Source: an uncultured Caldilinea sp.
Lineage (GTDB): Bacteria > Chloroflexota > Anaerolineae > Caldilineales > Caldilineaceae
Direction of reading: 5' to 3'
NCBI RefSeq assembly: GCF_937128415.1
Contig: NZ_CAKZMJ010000095.1
Coordinates: 62,001-126,000 of the forward strand
Length of the DNA: 64,000 nt
Shown: positions 1 through 33,314 of the stretch, piece after piece
Numbering within the stretch: the stretch's first letter is position 1
How the letters are laid out: every line of letters begins with the position of its first letter
Translations under genes and position numbers: made by a program
The notes under the pieces: generated by a model
Seen by the model: the letters and a program-made list of their open reading frames with translations, nothing else
Told to the model about the DNA's origin: nothing
Databases searched by the model: none

Positions 1-1
1 G

Positions 2-1582
<1,581 letters not shown>

Positions 1583-1750
1583 GGGGGCGCAAGCAACGCT
1601 GCAAAGTGCTTACAGATTTTTTACGAAAGTTTCATCTTCATCTCATGCGGAAGCTCTACAGTCAAAGAGGCTGTTCAAATAGAATAGAACGGCTGAGATT
1701 GCAGGGTTTATTGCACTCGAGAATTAACGAAGATGAGGAGTTATTAGACT

Positions 1751-3244
<1,494 letters not shown>

Positions 3245-3265
3245 AATCAAAGAAAGTGTTGCGCG

Positions 3266-3320
3266 TCCTGTGTGTTGCGGGGAGTGCGTTGCACTCGATG
3301 CAACACACAGGATATTTTTT
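3266..3320 (+). terminator. Hairpin terminator after the HtrA gene
   Basis: A 13-bp stem (3266-3278 with 3300-3312) encloses a second 6-bp hairpin (GAGTGC/GCACTC) and is followed by TATTTTTT. It lies between convergent genes and reads as a Rho-independent terminator for the plus strand. Confidence 0.75.
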
Positions 3321-3351
3321 CTTCACCACGAAATACGCAACGCGTTCCCCG

Positions 3352-4452
<1,101 letters not shown>

Positions 4453-4528
4453 ATAGGATTCCTGTTTTGCGTCTTCGCCATCGAATTTCTTCCAAATGTC
4501 AACTCCATAGAGTACTATACGTGACAAC

Positions 4529-5534
4529 GTGGTTTTCGTGAAGAACGAGGCCCACCGAAGAGAGGATTGGTTTTTGGCGACGAAGACTATCGAAAAGTTG
4601 GAAATGATCTCCAGGACGGAACCCACAACGGACGGCGAGCTTTGGGGGCGGATGCGCGCAGTTGCAACGAGCGCCGCCGCCGCCGGCGCGCTGCAACCGA
4701 TCCAGACCGTCGTTCGTCATGTCGAAGAGGCGGGCGTGCGCTTCGTCGTGCGCGTATTGGCGGGCGCAGCCGGGCGGGCGGCTGCGCAACAACGGCTGGC
4801 CCAGGCAACCATCGAGCGGTCGACTGCGGAAAACCCATTTCTACCCTATGACCCTGCGCTGTTTGTAGCCGATCTCTCGCCCACGCATGTCTGCTTGCTC
4901 AACAAATATCCGGTGGTGGATCATCATCTGTTGATTGTGACGCGTGCTTTCGAGGAGCAGGAGACCCTGCTCTCCGAGACGGACTTCGATGCGCTGTTAA
5001 TCTGCATGCAAGCCGTCAATGGGCTGGCCTTTTACAACTCCGGCAGAATAGCAGGGGCGAGTCAACGTCACAAGCACCTCCAGCTTGCCCCATTTCCGCT
5101 CGATCCCGCCGGCGTCGACGCTCCGATCGAGTCTGCGCTCGGCGGCCCGCAACGATTGGGCGAAATTGTGCGCGTCCCTTCCCTGCCGTTTCGTCATGCG
5201 CTGCTTTGGATCGACGAACAGCTTGACAGCCCCGGTGCAATGGCGGCCGCCTATCGCGCCATGCTCTGCGCCATCGGCGTCTGGCGGGGCGAGGATGCAA
5301 CGCCGAGACCGTACAACTGGCTGGCGACGCGCCGATGGATGTTGGCGGCGCCCCGCACCCGCGAAAGCGTGGATGGGATGTCGATCAATGCGCTCGGTTT
5401 TGCAGGGAGCTTCCTCGTGAAGGATGAGGCCCAGCTGGAGTGGCTGCGCGCGTTCGGCCCGCTGCGCGCCTTGCAGGCTGTGAGCGATTTCGATGCCGAC
5501 CCCAGCGCGGCTGTTCCCCCGACGACGGATCCCC

Positions 5535-5545
<11 letters not shown>
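4529..5545 (+). CDS. ATP adenylyltransferase (Ap4A phosphorylase)-like protein
   Basis: Residues around NKYPVVDHHLLIVTR and SQRHKHLQLAPFPL match the HIT-like Ap4A phosphorylase family, which cleaves or forms diadenosine tetraphosphate. HKHLQ is the histidine-triad-like active site. The protein is up to 338 residues. The start is uncertain: GTG at 4529 lies just after a TACTAT -10-like box (4513-4518), while ATG at 4604 gives a form more typical of the family. The next gene overlaps its end by 11 nt, so the two are probably co-transcribed. Confidence 0.8.
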
Positions 5546-6464
<919 letters not shown>

Positions 6465-6501
6465 ACTGCACGGTCATGGAGAATGCAGGAAGCGCAGCGG
6501 G

Positions 6502-6720
6502 CCCTCACCCCCCTGGCCCCTCTCCCAATGCTGGGAGAGGGGGAGAAGGCCCTCACCCCCTGACCCCTCTCCCAAGGCTGGGAGAAGGGGGAGGGAGCAT
6601 CGTAAATTCTCCGGATTCACCGTAGCTGCGGCTCGTAGCCGCAGACCCTCGGCAGACCCCAAAGCCAGGGGAAAGCCCTCACCCCCTGGCCCCCTCTCCC
6701 AAGGCTGGGAGAAGGGGGAG
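6502..6720 (+). repeat. Three copies of a 43-45-bp palindromic intergenic repeat
   Basis: Copies lie at about 6502-6546, 6550-6592 and 6676-6720. Each begins CCCTCACCCCC and contains a self-complementary core, CTCCCAAGGCTGGGAG, plus a purine tail. Between copies two and three is a short palindrome (CTGCGGCTCGTAGCCGCAG) resembling the units at 35671-35875. The stretch 6465-7048 holds no convincing gene. The phrase CGTTCTCGATAGAC also occurs twice, at about 6453 and 6731. Confidence 0.75.
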
Positions 6721-7048
6721 ACACCCGCTCGTTCTCGATAGACCGCAAGGTCATAAGGTCGCATTCTGCAAAAAGGTTTTGCCGGACTGCATAACCCCTG
6801 AGGCGCCTCACACTTTGCTTGTTGGCGAATGAATCGTATGATAAACTATCAGTAAACTAATCGAATGCTTACGCAATCGTAACCATTCAATTTCTGGGAA
6901 AAAGGAGCTTACGCTGGCTTACGTCGTCAGGCCCTAATGCATGCAAGAGCAGGAAAGACGCAGAGCGTCGTTTGCCGGCTGAAGAAGTGCGGGGAGACGC
7001 TCAGCGCAATATTCCCGAATCAGAACAAATCAGGTGTGTGCCTATCTC

Positions 7049-8168
<1,120 letters not shown>

Positions 8169-8185
<17 letters not shown>

Positions 8186-8990
8186 ACTCCAGGTGCATGC
8201 GCCGCTCTCCGCAGGCCGCCATGAAGCTCTCCCAGAGCCGACGATGCGCTTCGCCCAGTTCAAAAATACGCTCCGGATGCCATTGCACGCCGACGACCCA
8301 CCGGTGCTCCACACTCTCGTAGGCCTCCACCAACCACTCGTCGGGGTGCGCCACCGCTGCGGGCCGAAAGATCGGCGCCAGGGACGAACGGTCCATGCCT
8401 TGATGATGAAAGGTGTTGACCTCAAAACGATCGGCGTCGACGATGGCGTGCAGGCGGCTGCCGCGGAAGACCTGAACCGGATGAAAGCGCGTCGGCCCCT
8501 CCGGAGGAGAGCGATGACCGTCGAGATGCTGGATCATCGAGCCTCCCGCCGCAACGTTGAGCACCTGGCAGCCGCGGCAGATGCCGAAGATCGGCATGTT
8601 GCGTTCCAGGGCCGCCTGCGACAGCCCAATCTCCAGCTCATCGCGTTTGACGTCGATGGTGGCTTCCTCGGCGCCGGCGAGCGGTTGATTGAAATAGTGC
8701 GGCGCAACATCGCCTCCGCCCGAAAGGATCAGCCCGTCGAGATGATCGAGCGTCTCCTCCGGCAGACGACCTTGCGCCGAAGGTTCGTAGCGCCTTCCAT
8801 CCGGCAACAGCGCAGGGCTGTCGGGCGTCAGGATGACCGGAATAGCGCGGTAACTGCCGACCATCGCGATGTAGTTGCGCGCGTTTTGTTGCAACCATTC
8901 GGGATCGCCGCAGCGCGAGGTGATTCCGATCCACAACGGACGTCCACCGTTGAGGGTGATCGAGGAATGGATGGACAGATTCACCGACAT
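8169..8990 (-). CDS. Gamma-glutamyl-gamma-aminobutyrate hydrolase family (peptidase C26)
   Basis: A class I glutamine-amidotransferase-like hydrolase of 273 residues. The nucleophile Cys138 lies in FGICRGCQ, with His238 and Glu240 in VQWHPE completing the triad. The SGGGDV oxyanion segment is present. PuuD-type enzymes cleave gamma-glutamyl amides in putrescine degradation, but no other puu gene is nearby, so the substrate is open. ATG 8990 is preferred; a GTG at 9005 sits directly on the AGGAG sequence. Confidence 0.85.
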
Positions 8991-9043
8991 AGAGAGCGAC
9001 CTCACTCCTTCCAGACCATGAGAACAATACGATACAGTATACT

Positions 9044-11509
<2,466 letters not shown>

Positions 11510-11546
11510 GAAGCCATTGCATCCACAGCAAACGCACACGGCTGAT

Positions 11547-11588
<42 letters not shown>

Positions 11589-11664
11589 CGGCTGCGCTTC
11601 AATCGCCTAAGCTGGAAGGTGAGCCGATTCTGGCCTGCTGCGGAAAATCCAAGGAGTTGAGCCA

Positions 11665-12402
<738 letters not shown>

Positions 12403-12433
12403 CCCCGTTCTCAGGCGTTCGAGCGCCCGCCGA

Positions 12434-14311
<1,878 letters not shown>

Positions 14312-14326
14312 GGCGATGGATTCCGC

Positions 14327-15395
<1,069 letters not shown>

Positions 15396-15418
15396 GCTCT
15401 TTTCGCTTCACCTTCGCT

Positions 15419-16800
<1,382 letters not shown>

Positions 16801-17000
16801 AGAGCCCCCTTTCTACGCTGCCTCCTTATTGTAGCATAGCGCCCTTTGCTTGCGGCCAAAGCGCAATTGCACCGTCGTATATTGCCTCCTGCCCAAAGTA
16901 GGCGTTTTTATCGGGCTGTGTACAATAGATGGAGATGGTTGGAATCATTTGTTCCACCCAAACAACAGCGACAACGATTCTGAACACAGCGGCGAATTCA

Positions 17001-17918
<918 letters not shown>

Positions 17919-17990
17919 TTTCCCTGCTCAAGGCTCACAGCGCATCGGTCAATCATTCAACCGCATTTCAGAACAAATCGCCATCCTTTT

Positions 17991-18929
<939 letters not shown>

Positions 18930-18942
18930 GCCGCGCAACTTG

Positions 18943-19914
18943 TCATTTCGTCAGGCTGCGCGGGTCCAATGCATCGCGCAAGCCGTCGCCCACAAAATTG
19001 ATGCTGAGCACGGTCAAGACGATGAGAAGTCCGGGGAAGAACCACAGCCACGGCGCCGACTCCAGATAGACGTAAGAGCCATCCAGCATATTTCCCCAGC
19101 TCGCCGTCGGCGGCTGCACGCCGAGGCCCAGGAAGCTCACGTAGGCTTCTGACAGGATGGCGGCGGCGACGCCGAGCGTGGCCGTCACGATGATAGGGGC
19201 GAGCGTATTGGGCAGGATGTGAAAGGTGATGATCCGCCAGTTGGGCACGCCCAGGCAACGCGCCGCCAGCACAAACTCTCGCTCCTTGAGCGACAGGTAG
19301 TTCGCGCGCACGATGCGCGCCAGATACATCCAGCTGGTCAGCCCGATGACGACGATGATCACGATCACGCTGCCGCTGAAGCTGCGTCCGAACAGCTCCA
19401 CCGTGGGGATGCGTCCGCTGAAAAACTTCGCCATGACGATGAGGAGAAACAGACTGGGGATGTTGAAAACCGCTTCGGTGAAGCGCATCAGGATGCTGTC
19501 GATGGCGCCGCCGTAATAGCCGGCGATGGCGCCGATCAGCACGCCGACGACGACCGATACGAGCATGGCCGATACGCCGATCGACAGCGAGATATGGCCG
19601 CCGTAGATGGTGCGCGCCAGAACATCTCTCCCCACCGGGTCGGTGCCGAAGGGATGCTCCCAGGAAGGGGGCTGGAGGCGTTTGAACGTGGCGGTCTGAT
19701 TGGCGTAGGCTTCGGAAAAGATGAAGGCGCCCACGACCACGTACACGATCAGCAGCAGCAGAATGACGGCCCCCGCCATGGCCATGCGATGGCGGACGAA
19801 GCGTCGCCACGCCAGACGCCACGGAGAGAGCGCTCCCCCTTTGGTCTGGACATCGCCGGATTCGGTCGTTGTCGAAAGCGTTGGACGGCGGGCGGGGCCG
19901 GCCATCGAACTCAT
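18943..19914 (-). CDS. Dipeptide/oligopeptide ABC transporter permease (DppC type)
   Basis: A 323-residue permease with an N-terminal cytoplasmic tail, a first helix (AGAVILLLLIVYVVVGAF), the linker HPFGTDPVGRDVLARTIYGG typical of DppC/OppC, and five further helices. The ATPase-docking EAA loop is EREFVLAARCLGVPNWRI. GGGAGAAA precedes the ATG. It follows the DppB-type gene by 13 nt. Confidence 0.92.
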   Translation of the reverse strand: MSSMAGPARRPTLSTTTESGDVQTKGGALSPWRLAWRRFVRHRMAMAGAVILLLLIVYVVVGAFIFSEAYANQTATFKRLQPPSWEHPFGTDPVGRDVLARTIYGGHISLSIGVSAMLVSVVVGVLIGAIAGYYGGAIDSILMRFTEAVFNIPSLFLLIVMAKFFSGRIPTVELFGRSFSGSVIVIIVVIGLTSWMYLARIVRANYLSLKEREFVLAARCLGVPNWRIITFHILPNTLAPIIVTATLGVAAAILSEAYVSFLGLGVQPPTASWGNMLDGSYVYLESAPWLWFFPGLLIVLTVLSINFVGDGLRDALDPRSLTK

Positions 19915-19927
19915 GGGCGTTTCTCCC

Positions 19928-20965
19928 TCAGCTATAGCGAATGCGAGGATCGAGATAGGTGTACACGATGTCGGTCAAAATTTGAAACACCACCACCGCC
20001 ACGGAAACCAACATTAGAATGCCCATCAGCACAGGATAGTCGGCGCGCTCGACGTGATCCAGAAACAGCCGACCCATGCCCGGCCAGGCAAAGATGCGCT
20101 CCGTGACCACAGCTCCGGCCAAGAGCAACGGCAGGTCCAGGCCGATCAGCGTCACCAAAGGCAATGAGGCGTTCTTGAGCGCGTGCCGCCACAAGATGAG
20201 TCGCTCGGGCAAGCCCTTGCTGCGCGCGGTGCGAATGTAATCCTGGTTGATGACTTCCAGCATGCTGGCGCGAATGTAGCGGCTATAAGCGGCGATGGCG
20301 GTGACCGACAGCGTCGCCACCGGCAGCGCCATGTGCCAGACCACCTGGCCGAAGGTGCGCCCGACGGCGGGATCGTACATACCCACCGTCGGGAAGTAAG
20401 GCAATCCCCACTTTTTGAAATTGACCGCAAAGATGTACATGAGCATGAGCGCCAGCCAGAAGATGGGCATGGAGTAGCCGATGAACGCCCCGGTGGTGAT
20501 CACGTTGTCGGCGACGGAATATTGGCGCAAAGCGGAATAGACGCCGATGGCCAGGGAGAACACAATGATCACCACCTGCGCCGTGCCCATGAGCAGCAGC
20601 GTGTTGGGCAGGCGTTGCCAGATCATCTCGACGACAGGGCGGCGCGTCACCAGCGATGTGCCCCAATCTCCGCGTAGAATGCCGCGTCGCGTGCCATAGG
20701 CGTTGGGCGCGCCGTCGCCGGTGGTGTCGAACATCATCCAGTCGTTGCCGATCAGCCAGAAGACATATTGCATATAGATGGGCTGGTCAAGCCCAAGCTG
20801 GCGAGCGAGACGAAGGCGATCCTCCCCACGCGGCGGCTGTCTCCCGCCGAGCGTGGCGAGCGGATCGCCCATGTTCATCATGAGCGCAAACAGGATGACG
20901 CTGATGATGAAGAGCAAAGGGATTGCCTGCAAAATGCGGCGAATGATGTAGCGGGTCACGAGCAT
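19928..20965 (-). CDS. Dipeptide/oligopeptide ABC transporter permease (DppB type)
   Basis: A 345-residue permease starting YIIRRILQAIPLLFIISV, the usual first helix of DppB/OppB. The RSKGLPERLILWRHALKNA segment is the EAA loop that docks the ATPase. GTG at 20959 has a better-spaced GAGG than ATG 20965, so the true start may be two codons downstream. It lies between the binding-protein gene and the second permease. No OppD/OppF ATPase genes are next to it. Confidence 0.92.
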   Translation of the reverse strand: MLVTRYIIRRILQAIPLLFIISVILFALMMNMGDPLATLGGRQPPRGEDRLRLARQLGLDQPIYMQYVFWLIGNDWMMFDTTGDGAPNAYGTRRGILRGDWGTSLVTRRPVVEMIWQRLPNTLLLMGTAQVVIIVFSLAIGVYSALRQYSVADNVITTGAFIGYSMPIFWLALMLMYIFAVNFKKWGLPYFPTVGMYDPAVGRTFGQVVWHMALPVATLSVTAIAAYSRYIRASMLEVINQDYIRTARSKGLPERLILWRHALKNASLPLVTLIGLDLPLLLAGAVVTERIFAWPGMGRLFLDHVERADYPVLMGILMLVSVAVVVFQILTDIVYTYLDPRIRYS

Positions 20966-21077
20966 CCTCGAAGAAGTGCAGGCGTCGCCGGTGGCCGGGA
21001 CGGAGACTTTGGCCGCCTCCGTCCCGCATTGCGCACATGCGATGGGCTATACAACGCCAACGCCAAAACTCCCTTGC

Positions 21078-22748
21078 TTACTCAAGCGTCCAGTTCGCTG
21101 CATTCCAGAAGGGGTCGGCGCCCGACAGGCGCACGTTGCTCAGCCGCTTGCTGACGGTCCAAATGTCGTTGTCCTGCCAGACGCCGAGCCACACCATATC
21201 CTCTTGGATGATTCTCTCGATCTCTTCAAAGATGGCGATGCGGGCCTGCATGTCCACGGTCACAGCCTGACGTGCGAACAGCTCGTCTAGCTCAGGATTG
21301 CAATAGAAGTTCCAGTTGCTGCCCGCAGGATTGTCCGGGGTTGGAATCTCGCGGCAGGTCCAACGGGAAGTGTCCGGGTCGGGGTAGGCTTCAGGTTGGC
21401 TGGACCATTCCGCAATGTCGTACTGGCCCGTGGCGATGGCGCCGCCCTCGGCGTAGCTGGCGAAGAAGATGTCGCTGGGGTGGTTGATCAGCTCGAAGCG
21501 AACGCCCAGGTCTCGGAACATGTCCTGAACGACCACCTGGGTGTCCAGGCGCAGGCGCCGCATGTTGGTGACGTAGCGCAAGATCAACTTTTCGCCATCT
21601 TTCTCGCGCACGCCGTCGGCGCCCATCACCCAGCCGGCTTCATCCAGCAACTGCGCAGCGCGCTCGGGGTCGTATGGCACCGGTTGGATATTCGGGCTGG
21701 CGTAGGGGCTAAGATCCCACGGCGACGCCGGCGGCTCGCTCAAGCCGAGCAACAGGTCCTGGGTGATCTGCCAACGGTCGAAGCCATGGGCCAAAGCCCA
21801 GCGCACATTTCGGTCTCGAATGGCCGGATGGGCCTGCTCGCCAAAGTTAAAGAACCAGCCTTCCATGAAACCGGAGGGAGTCGAAACAACGTTCACCGTT
21901 CCCAGCGCTTCCAGCTCGGGCACATCGGAGAAACTGATGAAGACGCCGATGTCGGTGTCGCCCGCTTTGATGGCGGCGACCTGCGCGGCGTCGTCCGGCG
22001 TAATGCGGATGAAGATGCGGTCGATGTTGGGCTGTTGCCAGTGATTCGGGTTGCGCTCGAACAGGAGATGGCTGCCGGATTCCCACTCTTTGAAGACGTA
22101 CGGCCCCACTCCCACCGTCGGGTTGCGATTCCAGTCGGCGCCGTCCAGCGTGCCGTTCGCCTCCATCACCGGCTCCAGGATATGCTTGGGCAGCACGTAG
22201 GTGAAGATCGAGGAAAGCCAGGGCGCGTACGGCTCGTGGAAGGTAACCACCAGCGTATGATCGCCGTCCGCCTCTACGCCGGCGACGAATTGATCGTACG
22301 GATGGCGAGAGATCACGGCGTTGCGTTCGTCCATGATCATCTCATAGGTGAAGACAAAGTCGGCGGCGGTCACCGGCGCGCCGTCGGACCAGCGCGCATC
22401 CTCTCGCAGGTGAATCGTGATGGTGCGTCCATCTTCAGAGATGCCGCCGTTCGCCGCTGTGGGAATCTCGCGCGCCAGCTGCGGCGTCGGCTCCAGATTG
22501 TCGTTAAAGTTCCACAGCCCCAGAAGCCAAAAGTCGGTCAGAATGCCGCTGAACCACATGGTGGTGTACAAGGGGCTGAGATTGTCCGGCTCCTGCACAA
22601 AAGTAATGGTGACGAGCGACGGCGGCGCGGCCTCCGAAGGCGCTTCGCCGGGCGCCACGGGCTGCGCCGGACAGGCTGAAAGTGCAAAAGCCAGGAGCAA
22701 AAGCACAACAACCAGGCCAAAGCGTCTTGTCCTGCTCTTTGAAGACAT
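21078..22748 (-). CDS. ABC transporter substrate-binding lipoprotein, family 5
   Basis: A 556-residue extracytoplasmic receptor. The signal peptide ends in the lipobox LSAC, followed by a Pro/Ala-rich linker and VTITFVQEPDNLSPLYT, typical of SBP_bac_5 (DppA/OppA). The internal motif LREDARWSDGAPVTAADFVFTYE is diagnostic. AAGGAGG lies 5 nt before the ATG. It is the first gene of a binding protein-DppB-DppC operon; the ligand is probably a peptide or other small organic compound. Confidence 0.93.
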   Translation of the reverse strand: MSSKSRTRRFGLVVVLLLLAFALSACPAQPVAPGEAPSEAAPPSLVTITFVQEPDNLSPLYTTMWFSGILTDFWLLGLWNFNDNLEPTPQLAREIPTAANGGISEDGRTITIHLREDARWSDGAPVTAADFVFTYEMIMDERNAVISRHPYDQFVAGVEADGDHTLVVTFHEPYAPWLSSIFTYVLPKHILEPVMEANGTLDGADWNRNPTVGVGPYVFKEWESGSHLLFERNPNHWQQPNIDRIFIRITPDDAAQVAAIKAGDTDIGVFISFSDVPELEALGTVNVVSTPSGFMEGWFFNFGEQAHPAIRDRNVRWALAHGFDRWQITQDLLLGLSEPPASPWDLSPYASPNIQPVPYDPERAAQLLDEAGWVMGADGVREKDGEKLILRYVTNMRRLRLDTQVVVQDMFRDLGVRFELINHPSDIFFASYAEGGAIATGQYDIAEWSSQPEAYPDPDTSRWTCREIPTPDNPAGSNWNFYCNPELDELFARQAVTVDMQARIAIFEEIERIIQEDMVWLGVWQDNDIWTVSKRLSNVRLSGADPFWNAANWTLE

Positions 22749-22807
22749 ATGTCGCCTCCTTTTGGGTGATTACAAGCGCAGATGTTGAGCGAACCTGGGA
22801 ATGCACC

Positions 22808-24190
22808 TTATCTTACCACAGGGAGGCCGGAAACGCGAATTGCAGGGTCAGAGGGCCCTTGCCGGCTGGCCGAGGCTCTCCACTCCTCCAGCGCGCGGTC
22901 GAGGTCTTCCGGTGAAGTGAAGCCGCGCACGACGCGCAGGAAGGTGGGAACGTCCGGCGTGAGGCTGCGGAGCTCCTCCATTTTCGGACCGATCGGGCTG
23001 GAGGCGGCGGGAGCTGTGCCGTAGCTGCCGTGAAAGGCAAAGTAGGCCTGATTCAGCTTGCGGATAGGGTAGCCGTTTTCGACGAAGAGCAGGCGGCGAA
23101 TCTCCATATATTCCTCGGCGTCGCGGATACGGCCCAACGCCAGAAATTGATCGACGACCTCGCGCGTGTGGCGCATTTCTTTGCGGAAATCAAAGGCCGA
23201 CGGCTCTTTCTCTTCGCTTTCCTTCGCCGCCTCGCGTTCGGCCAGTTCCCGCGCAACTTCGGGATAGAAGCGCTCCAACGCGCTGCGCCCGATCTCTTCG
23301 CCGACGATGTCGGCGACGGTCTCGTTCATGATCGTCAGCTCTGCGCTTGTGTTATAGTTGAGGCCGAGCGGAAAGAGCGTGAGGTAGTTGTGCACCCATT
23401 CATGTGCAATTGTCGACAGCACCCAGTCGAGCGCCGCGCGGTCGATCACTAGCGAAGGGTATGCGCCCAGCCCTCCGATGTTGGCGATGTAGGCGCTCAG
23501 GTTGTCTTCCTCGAAGATCGCCGACTCGATGCGGTCTCGTTCGTCGGCGGGCAATTCCGGCTGCAACATCACATAGTAGGCGGTCAGGATGCGCCCGCGC
23601 GGGCTGACGACCAATTTCTTCGGCGGTTCGGTGAAGGTGAACCACACGGGGGGAAACGTCCTGCCGAACAGGGTGACGCCTTGGTCGCGCAGCGTCGTCG
23701 CCACCTGGCCCTCCAGGATCACCTCGACGATGGGACGAATTGCCTCCTGCTCGCTGCGCAACGCCTCGATTTCGCGCTGGATGGAGGCGCTCTCTTCCCT
23801 GGCGGCGTCGCCCTTCTCGCTGTAGAGACGTTCGATCTTCCCTTCCAGCTCGCCGATTCGGCGGGCGCGCTCCAGATAGGTCTGCACCAGCGCCGCCTGC
23901 TCCGCCTCCGAAAGGTGATCCGCCGAATGCAAAAATTGCTCACTCAGCTTTTGGGCGATCGCCTCAACTTCCCAGGCGATCAGGTCCCAAATCCACAGAT
24001 GCACCTTGCTGTTGATGCTGTAGTGTATCTGCGTCACGCTGTCGACGCTTGCGCCGCCCAGCAAGGCGACGGCTACGACGCAGGCTGCGAAGAGGTTTCT
24101 CAGCGTGCGCGCCCAGATGCGCCATTTCGCCCGTACGCTTGCCGTCGTTTGATATGAAATTGCTTCTGCGCTTTGCCGCATACCTGCCAT
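22808..24190 (-). CDS. Membrane-anchored protein with HExxH zinc-peptidase-like motif
   Basis: A 460-residue protein with one hydrophobic segment (about 31-47), a charged coiled-coil region (about 95-150) and then a domain with H263-EWV-H267 and, 23 residues on, NETVAD (Glu290). HExxH with a downstream glutamate is the zinc site of gluzincin-type metallopeptidases. I do not recognise a named family, so the activity is inferred. A minus-strand TATAGT (24203-24198) ends 7 nt before the ATG, suggesting a leaderless mRNA. It is divergent from kup. Confidence 0.6.
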   Translation of the reverse strand: MAGMRQSAEAISYQTTASVRAKWRIWARTLRNLFAACVVAVALLGGASVDSVTQIHYSINSKVHLWIWDLIAWEVEAIAQKLSEQFLHSADHLSEAEQAALVQTYLERARRIGELEGKIERLYSEKGDAAREESASIQREIEALRSEQEAIRPIVEVILEGQVATTLRDQGVTLFGRTFPPVWFTFTEPPKKLVVSPRGRILTAYYVMLQPELPADERDRIESAIFEEDNLSAYIANIGGLGAYPSLVIDRAALDWVLSTIAHEWVHNYLTLFPLGLNYNTSAELTIMNETVADIVGEEIGRSALERFYPEVARELAEREAAKESEEKEPSAFDFRKEMRHTREVVDQFLALGRIRDAEEYMEIRRLLFVENGYPIRKLNQAYFAFHGSYGTAPAASSPIGPKMEELRSLTPDVPTFLRVVRGFTSPEDLDRALEEWRASASRQGPSDPAIRVSGLPVVR

Positions 24191-24290
24191 GCGTATTACT
24201 ATACCAGATGTTTTGCTTTAATTGTCGGAATCAAATGGCCGAGGTGATCGGCCTTCAATTGGTTCAAAGGCAAAGGTTGCGTCATAAACT

Positions 24291-26228
<1,938 letters not shown>

Positions 26229-26323
26229 GGCCGCAGTCTCCGTCTTCCCACCGTGAAAAGACCCATCACGCCGGAAGCTTGGCGCGGCGATGAGGGTCGA
26301 CGAAAATTTGTGCAATCAAATGC

Positions 26324-26353
26324 TTGACAAGCGTCGGTAGGCTATGCTATGGT
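26324..26353 (+). promoter_or_regulatory. Sigma-70-type promoter of the ABC exporter operon
   Basis: TTGACA (26324-26329), 18 nt spacer, TATGGT (26348-26353). Transcription would start near 26360, leaving a leader of about 420 nt before the first transporter gene. Confidence 0.7.
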
Positions 26354-26408
26354 ATCAGACGTGTGACAACGGTTCACATGGAAGGTTTTCGGAAAGGACG
26401 GACGCACT

Positions 26409-26510
<102 letters not shown>

Positions 26511-26516
26511 CTAGGG

Positions 26517-26559
<43 letters not shown>

Positions 26560-26560
26560 T

Positions 26561-26648
26561 TTTGACTTTGACGGTTTGCGTCGAAGTCAAAGCCTTGCAC
26601 ACCAGGTCTTGCAGGCATCAGGATGAACTTCCAGATGCCTGCATTTTT
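26561..26648 (+). terminator. Leader hairpin and terminator 2
   Basis: A 13-bp hairpin (26561-26573 with 26579-26591, one G-U pair, loop GTTTG) is followed by a second terminator. The second is GCAGGCATC (26611-26619) with GATGCCTGC (26634-26642), then five T residues. Two terminators in series before one operon suggest tight default shut-off. Confidence 0.7.
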
Positions 26649-26669
26649 ATTGGCATGAGGAGAGGAGAA

Positions 26670-26765
26670 ATGAAGCGCGAAGTGAAAAACGCATTTCTAC
26701 AAGGACGGCGCCAACGCCGGCTGAAACACGATCACAGGACCATCGCTCGACGAAGGACCGGATGA
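26670..26765 (+). CDS. Small basic peptide (31 aa) upstream of the exporter
   Basis: A 31-codon frame with a very strong AGGAGAGGAG ribosome site, ending 12 nt before the exporter ATG. The product is highly basic (about 13 Lys/Arg), starts MKREVKNAFLQ and has no known domain. Either it is a functional small protein or its translation feeds ribosomes into the exporter gene. Translation is likely; function is unknown. Confidence 0.5.
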   Translation: MKREVKNAFLQGRRQRRLKHDHRTIARRRTG

Positions 26766-26777
26766 CAGGAAGGAATT

Positions 26778-30492
<3,715 letters not shown>

Positions 30493-30525
30493 GAGTTGCC
30501 AGATCGATGTGAGAAGTCGGCTGGA

Positions 30526-30559
30526 ATCTTCCGGGAAGCTCTAAAGCTTCCTGGAAGAT
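30526..30559 (+). repeat. 15-bp hairpin after the exporter operon
   Basis: Arms at 30526-30540 and 30545-30559 pair with one G-U and a 4-nt loop CTAA. No T run follows, so this is more likely an mRNA-stabilising or REP-like element than a terminator. Confidence 0.55.
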
Positions 30560-30605
30560 GGACGCCGTAAAAAGCGTGCGCCATTTGCATGCAAATTGTA
30601 AGCCA

Positions 30606-30689
<84 letters not shown>

Positions 30690-30715
30690 CCAGGTTTTAA
30701 AGCATAGAAAGGCCT

Positions 30716-31461
<746 letters not shown>

Positions 31462-31470
31462 TCAAGGGCT

Positions 31471-31950
<480 letters not shown>

Positions 31951-32061
31951 AAGTCTCCTCCTGCAACAAAATTTTTTCCTGATTTTTTCTGGAACTGTCT
32001 GATCGCACAAAACGCCTCGGCGTCTTTAGGATTTCAAGCGCACAGCCTTTTCACGCTCGCG

Positions 32062-33312
<1,251 letters not shown>

Positions 33313-33314
33313 GA

